Of a DNA stretch of 64,000 nucleotides, positions 47,212 through 56,118 are shown piece by piece. The notes below the pieces were generated by a model. That model was not told the origin of the DNA. It did no database searches and saw only the letters and a list, made by a program, of their open reading frames with translations. Location: contig JAPXFQ010001339.1 of NCBI GenBank assembly GCA_028564705.1, positions 897,501 to 961,500 on the forward strand, given 5' to 3'. Both the position numbers and the translations under genes were made by a program. The first letter of the stretch is position 1, and each line of letters begins with the position of its first letter. This DNA comes from Apricaphanius iberus. Its lineage: Eukaryota; Chordata; Actinopteri; Cyprinodontiformes; Aphaniidae.

Positions 47212-48108
47212 ATGGCTTCGGCAGCTTTCTCTCTTGTCCCTCCATCTCTCTCTACACCTCCTCCTCTTTCCTGCTCTCTCTGTCAGATGTTTAGTTACTC
47301 CTCCGCCTCATTTAGTGAAGTTGGTAGGTGTAATAAGTGCAGCATTTTTGTAGCTTTGGAGGCGAGGGTTTCTGAGCTAGAGGCCCGGCTCCGCGCTGTA
47401 GAACAGCCAGGCCCAGCAGTAGCTAGCGCGGAGTCAACTAGGACAGGACCTAGCCGTCCTTCAACAGCTCCCGTGCAGCCGGGACCTCAGGCGAGCTGGG
47501 TGACGGTTCGTAGGAAGATTAGCGCCAGACCCCAGTCCGCGGCCAACCTCCAGCCCCTTTCTCTGAACAATAGGTTCGCCCCGCTCAGCGACGCACCCGC
47601 CGAGCAGGAGAGGCCGATTCTTGTAATTGGCAGCTCCATAGTTAGGAATGTGGCTCCAGAGACACGAAAGACCACCGTCAAATGCCTTCCAGGGGCCAGG
47701 GCTGCGGACATTAGGTCCCATCTGAAGCTTTTGGCCAAGGACAAACGGCGGTATAGCAGGATCGTTATCCATGCTGGTGGCAATGACACCCGGCGACGGC
47801 AGTCGGAGGTCACTAAAATTAGCGTAGCTTCGGTGTGTAGGGCTGCCAAAAAGATGTCTGACTCTGTAATTTTTTCTGGTCCCCTGCCTGATCGTACTAG
47901 CGATGACATGTACAGCCGTATGCTTTCGTTCCACCTTTGGTTGTCAAGGTGGTGTCCAGAAAACGATGTGGGCTACATTGATAACTGGGGGGCCTTCTGG
48001 GGAAAACCTGGACTGTTACGTAGAGACGGCATCCATCCCACCGAGGACGGAGCTTCGCTTCTTTCCAGGAACATTGATAGGGTTATCTCTAGTTCCCCAA
48101 AGCCGTGA
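47212..48108 (+). CDS. LINE ORF1: zinc-like motif, coiled coil, SGNH esterase
   Basis: 298 codons from an ATG. Cys pairs CSLC (21-24) and CNKC (40-43) suggest a small zinc-binding knuckle. [18 protein letters not shown] (47-64) is a short coiled coil. Residues about 136-290 look like an SGNH/GDSL hydrolase: ILVIGSSIV (nucleophile Ser 141), AGGND (Gly-Asn 190-191) and DGIHP (Asp-His 272-275). Esterase domains are known in ORF1 of CR1/L2 LINEs; their role in retrotransposition is not settled. The stop overlaps the start of ORF2. Confidence 0.88.
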   Translation: MASAAFSLVPPSLSTPPPLSCSLCQMFSYSSASFSEVGRCNKCSIFVALEARVSELEARLRAVEQPGPAVASAESTRTGPSRPSTAPVQPGPQASWVTVRRKISARPQSAANLQPLSLNNRFAPLSDAPAEQERPILVIGSSIVRNVAPETRKTTVKCLPGARAADIRSHLKLLAKDKRRYSRIVIHAGGNDTRRRQSEVTKISVASVCRAAKKMSDSVIFSGPLPDRTSDDMYSRMLSFHLWLSRWCPENDVGYIDNWGAFWGKPGLLRRDGIHPTEDGASLLSRNIDRVISSSPKP

Positions 48109-51100
48109 CAACCCAGAGTCCAGCTCAGGGAACCCAGAGTCCAGAGCTCAGGGAAACCAGAGTCCAGATCAGGGAACCCAGAGTCCAGGTCAAGGAACAG
48201 GGACTGCCACCCACCCACTACCCTATAGAGATAGTTTCCCGTCCACTACCCAAAACTAATGAATTAAAAGTTAATGCTACTAGAGCAAAGTATAAAAATC
48301 TCATAAAGATAAATAAAACTCGGACTGAACATAAAAACAAATCAATTAAATGTGGTTTACTAAACATAAGATCTCTCCCCTCAAAAACACTCTTGGTAAA
48401 TGACTTAATTTGTGAAAATAATATTGATTTGTTTTGTCTTGCAGAGACATGGTTGCAGGAAGAGGACCATGTCACAATAAATGAGTCAACTCCCCCTAGC
48501 TACTTAAACTTTAGTGTCCCTCGAAGTACTGGTCGAGGAGGTGGAGTAGCAACTATCTTTCATTCCGATTTACTAATTAATCTCCAAAAAAATAATAGTT
48601 ACAGTTCCTTTGAGCATCTAGTTTTTAGCTTTCCTCATACACATAACAAAGCAGTAAAGCCACTTTTGTTTGTGGTCTTATATCGTCCACCAGGACCTTA
48701 TTCTCAATTTTTAGATCAGATTTCAGATTTTCTATCTGACTTAGTTTTAAACACTGATAAAGTCATTATAGTCGGAGACTTCAATATTCATGTTGATAAT
48801 GAAAGTGATAGTCTAAATACAGCTTTTCACACTATCCTAGACTCAATAGGCTTTACTCAAAATGTGCAGGGACCAACACATTCTTGTCACCACACTTTAG
48901 ATCTTGTGCTGACTTATGGCATTGACTGTGAAGAAATAACAGTCTTTCCACATAACCCTATCCTGTCTGATCATTTCCTTATCACTTTTAAACTTACTCT
49001 AATGGATCATATCAAACCTGAAAGAAAACTTCATTATACCAGAACGTTATCAGACAACGCTGTAGCAAATTTTAAAGAAGCTCTTCCAACTTTAATTTCC
49101 TCAGTTTATAAATGCAGAACAGAAAACAGTGATTTAACTCGTGACCCCTCACAACTTGACATTTTAGTTCATAGCGTTAATTCCTCCCTGCGTCGGGCAA
49201 TAGACAAAGTTGCCCCCTTGAAAAGGAAGGTGGCTAGCCATAGAAGATTAACTCCCTGGTTTAATTTAGAGCTACGTACCCTAAAGCAGAATGTTAGAAA
49301 ACTAGAGAGAAAATGGCGCTCCACGCATTTACATGATTCCTTTTTAATATGGAAAAATAGTTTATTGCTATATAAAAAGAGCCTTCACACAGCTAGAACA
49401 GCATATTATTCATCTTTAATCGAGGAGAATAAAAATAATCCTAGGTTTCTTTTTAATACAGTTGCCAAACTCACACAGGATCATAGCTCTATCGAGCCAA
49501 CCATTCCCCAAGCTCTAAGCAGTGACGACTTCATGCAATTCTTTATAAATAAAATAGACTCCATAAAGAATAAGATAATTGGGAACCTTCCCAATATGCT
49601 TGCTTCCTCCTTAGTTAATGAGGCAGCCTCAAAAATGGTGGAACCTAATATATGCTTAAACTGCTTTAATGCAGCCGAACTTTGTGATGTACTAAAATTA
49701 TTAGCTTCATCTAAACCTTCAACTTGCGTTTTAGACCCAATCCCAACTAAACTCTTAAAAGAAGTTTTCCCTCTGATCGCTGCTCCAATTTTAAATATAA
49801 TGAATCTATCCTTAGTCAATGGATATGTACCACAGGAGTTTAAGATTGCTGTAATTAAACCTCTACTTAAGAAACCCTCTCTTGATCAAAACGACTTAAT
49901 TAACTATAGACCGATATCTAATCTTCCCTTCTTATCTAAAATTCTTGAGAAAATAGTTGCACACCAGATATGTGAGCATTTAAACAATAATGAGCTGTTT
50001 GAGAAGTTTCAGTCAGGCTTTAGAGCTCATCACAGCACTGAAACAGCTCTGGTGAAGGTTACTAATGATATTCTCATAGCCTCAGACAATGGACTGGTGA
50101 CCATTCTGGTCCTGTTAGATCTCAGTGCTGCCTTTGACACTGTTGACCACAATATTCTCATAGAAAGGCTTCAAAGTGTCGGTATAATAGGAACAGCACT
50201 AGGTTGGTTTAAATCTTATTTGTCTAACAGATTTCAGTTTGTTCAGGTAAACAATAGATCTTCCTCAACCTCAATAGTTACTTGCGGAGTACCACAGGGT
50301 TCAGTGCTTGGGCCGATTCTCTTTACTATATATATGCTTCCTATTGGTAAAATAATTAGGCAGCATGGGATAAAATTCCATAGTTACGCAGATGATACAC
50401 AGCTATATCTATCCATAAATCCTGATGAATCCAATCAGTTAGGTAGACTACAGGCATGTCTGGAAGACATAAAAACTTGGATGACTCTAAACTTCTTGCT
50501 TCTAAATTCTGATAAAACAGAAGTTGTCGTCTTTGGACCAGAAGCTCTGAAAAAGAAACTACTTAGTCAGCCCCTTCACCTGGACGGCATTAAATTAGCC
50601 TCCAGTAATAAAGCAAAAAACCTCGGTGTCATTTTTGACCAAGATATGTCATTTAGAACTTACATTAAAGAAGTCTGTAGGATTTCCTTTTTTCACCTTA
50701 GGAATATTGCAAAAATTAGAACCATCCTGTCCAGGAATGATGCTGAAAAACTAGTCCATGCCTTTGTTACTTCAAGGCTGGATTACTGTAACTGTCTATT
50801 ATCAGGTAGTCCACAGAATACAATTAAAAGTCTTCAGTTAGTTCAAAATGCTGCTGCTAGGATTCTGATGAATATTAAAAGAAGAGATCACATTTCCCCT
50901 GTTTTAGCTTCTCTTCACTGGCTCCCAGTAAAATCTAGAATAGAATTCAAGATCCTCCTTCTGACATATAAAGCCCTTAATAATCTAGCTCCATCATACA
51001 TAAGAGACCTGATTGTTCCATATGTTCCTAACAGAGACCTTCGCTCTCAGACTGCAGGTTTACTGGTAGTTCCTAGGATTTCTAAAAGTAGAATGGGTGG

Positions 51101-51227
51101 CAGATCTTTCAGCTATCAGGCTCCCCTCCTATGGAACCGGCTCCCAGGGTTGGTTCGTGAAGCAGACAATTTGTCTATCTTTAAAACTAGGCTAAAAACT
51201 TTCCTCTTTGACAAAGCTTACAGTTAG
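48105..51227 (+). CDS. LINE ORF2: AP-type endonuclease and reverse transcriptase
   Basis: About 1040 codons, open from 48093 to the TAG at 51225. Endonuclease motifs: [10 protein letters not shown] (about 85-94), LAETWL (112-117), GDFNIH (224-229), LSDHF (287-291). Reverse transcriptase motifs: [28 protein letters not shown] (around 670-685), [10 protein letters not shown], and the catalytic YADD near residue 761. It overlaps ORF1: the triplet at 48105 is GTG, whose last two bases are in the ORF1 TGA. The first in-frame ATG is codon 300, after the endonuclease, so initiation must be non-AUG, by reinitiation or by another route. Confidence 0.9.
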   Translation: MTTQSPAQGTQSPELRETRVQIREPRVQVKEQGLPPTHYPIEIVSRPLPKTNELKVNATRAKYKNLIKINKTRTEHKNKSIKCGLLNIRSLPSKTLLVNDLICENNIDLFCLAETWLQEEDHVTINESTPPSYLNFSVPRSTGRGGGVATIFHSDLLINLQKNNSYSSFEHLVFSFPHTHNKAVKPLLFVVLYRPPGPYSQFLDQISDFLSDLVLNTDKVIIVGDFNIHVDNESDSLNTAFHTILDSIGFTQNVQGPTHSCHHTLDLVLTYGIDCEEITVFPHNPILSDHFLITFKLTLMDHIKPERKLHYTRTLSDNAVANFKEALPTLISSVYKCRTENSDLTRDPSQLDILVHSVNSSLRRAIDKVAPLKRKVASHRRLTPWFNLELRTLKQNVRKLERKWRSTHLHDSFLIWKNSLLLYKKSLHTARTAYYSSLIEENKNNPRFLFNTVAKLTQDHSSIEPTIPQALSSDDFMQFFINKIDSIKNKIIGNLPNMLASSLVNEAASKMVEPNICLNCFNAAELCDVLKLLASSKPSTCVLDPIPTKLLKEVFPLIAAPILNIMNLSLVNGYVPQEFKIAVIKPLLKKPSLDQNDLINYRPISNLPFLSKILEKIVAHQICEHLNNNELFEKFQSGFRAHHSTETALVKVTNDILIASDNGLVTILVLLDLSAAFDTVDHNILIERLQSVGIIGTALGWFKSYLSNRFQFVQVNNRSSSTSIVTCGVPQGSVLGPILFTIYMLPIGKIIRQHGIKFHSYADDTQLYLSINPDESNQLGRLQACLEDIKTWMTLNFLLLNSDKTEVVVFGPEALKKKLLSQPLHLDGIKLASSNKAKNLGVIFDQDMSFRTYIKEVCRISFFHLRNIAKIRTILSRNDAEKLVHAFVTSRLDYCNCLLSGSPQNTIKSLQLVQNAAARILMNIKRRDHISPVLASLHWLPVKSRIEFKILLLTYKALNNLAPSYIRDLIVPYVPNRDLRSQTAGLLVVPRISKSRMGGRSFSYQAPLLWNRLPGLVREADNLSIFKTRLKTFLFDKAYS

Positions 51228-52341
51228 AGATATGTTTATAGGTAGTTAGAGTCAGGTCAGACAGGTAGATAGGAAGAGACAGGTTAATGTTAGTAGTCAG
51301 GCAGAGTGTCAAAAGTTAGGAAGAGATAGGAAGAGGTAGAGTAGCTAGGTAGAGATAGATTAATGTAAGCCAGGTAAAGATCCGGAGCCGGTCGCGGCTT
51401 ACCGCCGCGGAAGAAATGTGCCCCACAGGGGCCAGCCAGCGCCGGAGAGAGGTCCCTCAAGGGGATCCTCCCGCACAGTGCGGCCGCCCATTACCTGCCG
51501 GGTTGAATCCCCTGGGCAGACTGTGCGGACCCCACCCGTTTATCTCTTAAACGTTTCTCGCCCTCTTCAACTCTGTCCTCTCAGTTCTGTCTATTTTTCC
51601 TTAAGATAGTTGTCGACTATCGGTCTCGTGCCGGTATTTAGCCTTAGATGGAGTTTACCACCCACTTTGGGCTGCATTCTCAAACAACCCGACTCCGAGA
51701 AGACCCCGGCATGACGGGGGCCGTTACCGGCCCTACACCGTCCACGGGTCAGGAGGACTCAGACAGAGTGTTGGTAGCCAGGTCTCCTAGTAGCTAGGAG
51801 ACAGGTTAATGTTAGTAGCTATGCTGCTTTAGGCTAGGCTGTTGGAGGACATTATTAGGGTCTGTTCCTACTTTCTCTCCTACTTCTCCCCAACTGCATG
51901 ATGTGCTGTCAATTCAAGCACTAACCTGTTTTCTATTATAGTAGGTGCTCCGGATTAGCCCTGCTTGACGACCCTGACTAAGATGGCATTGCAGTGACGG
52001 AAAATTCTCCACGTCCTGCAACAAACTTGTGCATCGGTTCTGTTGCTCTTTCTGTGTCTCTGTTGTGTATTCTCCAAGCCACAGACGGTCGCGGCAGATA
52101 ACCGCTTGTGCTGAGCCTGGTTCTGCCGGAGGTTTCTTCCTGTTAAAAGGGAGTTTTTCCTTCCCACTGTCGCTGCATGCTTGCTCAGTATGAGGGATTG
52201 CTGAGAATTCCACGACGCAATCTTCTGTGGTTCTGTAATTTCTACACTAAACATTGTATTGTAATAACTCTTTTTGTAAAGTGCCTTGAGATGACATCTG
52301 TTGTGAAATGGCGCTATATAAATAAACTGAATTGAATTGAA
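51228..52341 (+). other. LINE 3' UTR
   Basis: Noncoding. It includes GGTTTCTTCCTGTTAAAAGG and TGCCTTGAGATGACATCTG, phrases of fish L2 3' ends, and finishes with TGAATTGAATTGAAT. It is repeated almost base for base at 54849-55958. ORFs of about 63-131 codons here are not genes. Confidence 0.85.
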
Positions 52342-53023
52342 TCCAACCACTTATTCATCCAACTATTAATACATCCATCCATTCATTCATCCAACCAATT
52401 ATTCATACAACCACTTATTCATCCATCCATTTATTCATCCATCCATTTTTTCATCCATCTATTTGTTCATCCAACCATTTATTTATCCATCCATTTTTTC
52501 ATCCATCCATTTTTTCATCCAACTATTTATTCATCCATCCATTTATTCATCCATCTATTTGTTCATCCAACCATTTATTCATCCATCCATTTTTTCATCC
52601 ATCCATTTTTTCATCCAACCAATTATTCATCCATCCATTTTTTCATCCATCTATTTATTCATCCAACCACTTATTCATCCAACCATTTATTCATCCAACT
52701 ACTTATTCATCCAACTATTTATTCATCCATCCATTTATTCATCCAACCATTTTTTCATCCATCCATTTTTTCATCCATCTATTTATTCATCCATCTATTT
52801 ATTCATCCATCTATTTATTCATCCAACCACTTATTCATCCATCCATCTATTTATTCATCCAACCACTTATTCATCCATCCATCTATTTATTCATCCAACC
52901 ACTTATTCATCCATCCATCTATTTATTCATCCAACCACTTATTCATCCATCCATCTATTCATCCAACCACTTATTCATCCATCCATCTATTTATTCATCC
53001 AACCACTTATTCATCCAACCATC
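52342..53023. repeat. ATCC/ATTC satellite array, right half
   Basis: Continues the same words as 43391-46920 in the same orientation, ending in a regular block of AACCACTTATTCATCC with CATCCATCTATTTATT. The 207-codon ORF is a repeat artefact. Confidence 0.94.
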
Positions 53024-53183
53024 TCTGGTTGTGTGACAGATTTGATCCTTGATGGTTCCAACTTCCTCCTCCTCTCTCTGCTCTGAATCATCGCGTCTCC
53101 TTTTCAACTTTGGCTCATATCTGTAAAACTTTTATTTACATGGTTTACACATGGAGGACAGTACAGTAATCATCAGGAATATA
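53024..53183. other. Short unique spacer with half of a 38-41-bp direct repeat
   Basis: Contains TGGTTTACACATGGAGG and CAGTAATCATCAGGAATA (53141-53181), seen again with changes at 54184-54224 on the far side of the Tc1 copy. Confidence 0.6.
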
Positions 53184-54177
53184 TACACACTCATTGGCTA
53201 CTTGATTAGGCACACCTGTCCCATTGCTCATTAACGCACATTTCTTATCAGCCAATCACACGGCGGCAACTCAATGCCTTTAGGCATGTAGACGTGGTCA
53301 AAACGATCTGCTGGGTTTAAAACGCCGCATCAAAATCAGGAGGAAAGGTGATTTAAGTGACTTTAAAAGTGGCATGGGTGTTGGTACCACCCGGGTCTAG
53401 TGGGATTTTCACCCACAACCATCTGTAGGGTTTACAGAGAAAGTTCTGAAAAAGGGAAAACATCCAGTGAGCGACATTTCTGTGGACGAACATGTCTTGT
53501 TGATGCCAGAGGAGAGAGCTGATAGAACGGTTACAGTAACTCAACCACTCGTACCAACCAAAGCATGCAGAAGATCATCTCTGAACGCAGAACACGTGGA
53601 ACCTGGAGGCAGATGGGCTACAGCAGCAGATAACCACACCGGGTGCCCCTCCTGTCAGCTAAGAACAGGAAACTGAGGCTACAATTCTCACAGAATCACC
53701 AACATTGGACAATAGAAGAAGGAAAGTCTCACGAACCGCTGCGACATTTGAACGGTAGGGTCAGAATTTGGAGATCTGGACGTTTTCTTACACACTTTGG
53801 GCCCCTTAGTACCAACTGATCATGGTTGGAAAACCACAGCGTACCTGAGTATTGTTTCTGACCACGTCCATCCCATCTTCTGATGGCTACTTCCAGCAGG
53901 ATAAAGCTCCATGTCATGAAGCACCAACCATCTCAGACTGCTTTCTAGAACACGATGATGAGTTCTCTGGACTCAGACGGCCTCCATAGTCACCAGATCT
54001 CCATCCAATAGAGCAGCTTTGGGAGGTGGAGGAACGGGAGGTTCTCATCATGGATGTTCAGCTGACTGTGTGATGCTGTCATGTAAATGTGGACAGAAAT
54101 CTCTGAGGAATGTTTCCAGTACGTTGTTGAATCCATGCCATGAAGGATTGCCCAATAAAGTGACCAGTGAGTGTGTA
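53184..54177 (+). pseudogene. Dead Tc1/mariner transposon copy
   Basis: Inverted ends TACACACTCATTGGCTAC at the left and GTGACCAGTGAGTGTGTA at the right. Broken transposase pieces are readable in several + frames: SDFKSGMGVG, SSERHFCGRTCLVDARG, SDGYFQQDKAPCH (with a catalytic-core Asp), SPDLHPIEQLWE and IMDVQ. Frameshifts and internal deletions (994 bp in all) leave no intact reading frame. I recognise it as a widespread fish Tc1-like family. Confidence 0.85.
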
Positions 54178-54240
54178 TTTAAGTGGTTTACACGGAGCGG
54201 AGAGCACAGTAATCATCAGGAATATTATATAAATATGATA
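54178..54240. other. Spacer between Tc1 and LINE copy 2
   Basis: Holds the second half (54184-54224) of the flanking direct repeat and ends TATGATA at the LINE junction. Confidence 0.6.
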
Positions 54241-55958
54241 ACCTCGGTGTCATTTTTGACCAAGATATGTCATTTAGATCTCACATTAAAGAAGTCTGTA
54301 GGATTTCCTTTTTTCACCTTAGGAATATTGCAAAAATTAGAACCATCCTGTCCAGGAATGATGCTGAAAAACTAGTCCATGCCTTTGTTACTTCAAGGCT
54401 GGATTACTGTAACTGTCTATTATCAGGTAGTCCACAGAATACAATTAAAAGTCTTCAGTTAGTTCAAAATGCTGCTGCTAGGATTCTGATGAATATTAAA
54501 AGAAGAGATCACATTTCCCCTGTTTTAGCTTCTCTTCACTGGCTCCCAGTAAAATCTAGAATAGAATTCAAGATCCTCCTTCTGACATATAAAGCCCTTA
54601 ATAATCTAGCTCCATCATACATAAGAGACCTGATTGTTCCATATGTTCCTAACAGAGACCTTCGCTCTCAGACTGCAGGTTTACTGGTAGTTCCTAGGAT
54701 TTCTAAAAGTAGAATGGGTGGCAGATCTTTCAGCTATCAGGCTCCCCTCCTATGGAACCGGCTCCCAGGGTTGGTTCGTGAAGCAGACAATTTGTCTATC
54801 TTTAAAACTAGGCTAAAAACTTTCCTCTTTGACAAAGCTTACAGTTAGAGATATGTTTATAGGTAGTTAGAGTCAGGTCAGACAGGTAGATAGGAAGAGA
54901 CAGGTTAATGTTAGTAGTCAGGCAGAGTGTCAAAAGTTAGGAAGAGATAGGAAGAGGTAGAGTAGCTAGGTAGAGATAGATTAATGTAAGCCAGGTAAAG
55001 ATCCGGAGCCGGTCGCGGCTTACCGCCGCGGAAGAAATGTGCCCCACAGGGGCCAGCCAGCGCCGGAGAGAGGTCCCTCAAGGGGATCCTCCCGCACAGT
55101 GCGGCCGCCCATTACCTGCCGGGTTGAATCCCCCGGGCAGACTGTGCGGACCCCACCCGTTTATCTCTTAAACGTTTCTCGCCCTCTTCAACTCTGTCCT
55201 CTCAGTTCTGTCTATTTTTCCTTAAGATAGTTGTCGACTATCGGTCTCGTGCCGGTATTTAGCCTTAGATGGAGTTTACCACCCACTTTGGGCTGCATTC
55301 TCAAACAACCCGACTCCGAGAAGACCCCGGCATGACGGGGGCCGTTACCGGCCCTACACCGTCCACGGGTCAGGAGGACTCAGACAGAGTGTTGGTAGCC
55401 AGGTCTCCTAGTAGCTAGGAGACAGGTTAATGTTAGTAGCTATGCTGCTTTAGGCTAGGCTGTTGGAGGACATTATTAGCTGCCTACTTTCTCTCCTACT
55501 TCTCCCCAACTGCATGATGTGCTGTCAATTCAAGCACTAACCTGTTTTCTATTATAGTAGGTGCTCCGGATTAGCCCTGCTTGACGACCCTGACTAAGAT
55601 GGCATTGCAGTGACGGAAAATTCTCCACGTCCTGCAACAAACTTCTGCATCAGTTCTATTGCTCTTTCTGTGTCTCTGTTATGTATTCTCCAAGCCACAG
55701 ACGGTCGCGGCAGATAACCGCTTGTGCTGAGCCTGGTTCTGCCGGAGGTTTCTTCCTGTTAAAAGGGAGTTTTTCCTTCCCACTGTCGCTGCATGCTTGC
55801 TCAGTATGAGGGATTGCTGAGAATTCCACGACGCAATCTTCTGTGGTTCTGTAATTTCTACACTAAACATTGTATTGTAATAACTCTTTTTGTAAAGTGC
55901 CTTGAGATGACATCTGTTGTGAAATGGCGCTATATAAATAAACTGAATTGAATTGAAT
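54241..55958 (+). mobile_element. 5'-truncated L2-type LINE, second copy
   Basis: Corresponds to position 50620 onward of the full-length copy and is nearly identical to it. Visible differences are a few substitutions (such as CCCGGGCAG for CCTGGGCAG) and a small replacement near 55480. It ends in the same TGAATTGAATTG tail. Short TGATA words at both junctions could be a target duplication. The 5' truncation is the normal result of incomplete reverse transcription. Confidence 0.92.
54243..54848 (+). pseudogene. Truncated LINE ORF2 C-terminus
   Basis: The last ~200 codons of ORF2 (from [12 protein letters not shown] to FDKAYS), still open but without endonuclease or reverse transcriptase motifs. 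The only coding difference noticed is SFRSHIKE for SFRTYIKE. Confidence 0.88.
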
Positions 55959-55986
55959 TGATAAAACGGTTGTTGACTATTCAGAT

Positions 55987-56118
55987 TCAGAGGTCCATCT
56001 GGTTTTGGGGGCCGAAAACAGGATCGTCTGAGCCTTCCAGAGGGAACAACTGGAGCAGATTTGGCAGTGCAGGGAATTCCAATGAGAAAAGTTCCTCCAT
56101 AATTTGTTCCAAATCAAC
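55987..56118 (-). CDS. stat1: stat1 last coding exon
   Basis: Reads [20 protein letters not shown] then [16 protein letters not shown] and PQNQMDL with a TGA at 55989-55987. Acidic and hydrophobic residues alternate, as in a transactivation tail, but I see no close match to mammalian STAT1 here. Acceptor TTTGCAG. Confidence 0.75.
   Translation of the reverse strand, partial: VDLEQIMEELFSLEFPALPNLLQLFPLEGSDDPVFGPQNQMDL

Larger units (their letters stand above)
46921..52341 (+). mobile_element. Full-length L2/CR1-type LINE
   Basis: About 5.4 kb: a ~290-bp 5' UTR, ORF1 with an esterase domain, ORF2 with endonuclease and reverse transcriptase, a ~1.1-kb 3' UTR and a short (TGAAT)n tail. The tail, preceded by GGCGCTATATAAATAAACTG, and the esterase ORF1 are typical of fish L2-clade elements. 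It is inserted inside the ATCC/ATTC array. No clear target duplication is visible, which cannot be resolved in repeat DNA. Both ORFs are open, so it may be young and potentially competent. Confidence 0.93.

Noticed and set aside
51418..51609. 63-codon ORF repeated at 55039-55230
   Set aside because: Part of the LINE 3' UTR, present in both copies; no evidence of coding.
43391..53023. Possible CRISPR-like array
   Set aside because: Words are tetramer-based, with no constant repeat and unique spacers, in a vertebrate genome with no cas genes.
53467..53676. 69-codon ORF
   Set aside because: A frame through the decayed Tc1 transposase, not a separate gene.
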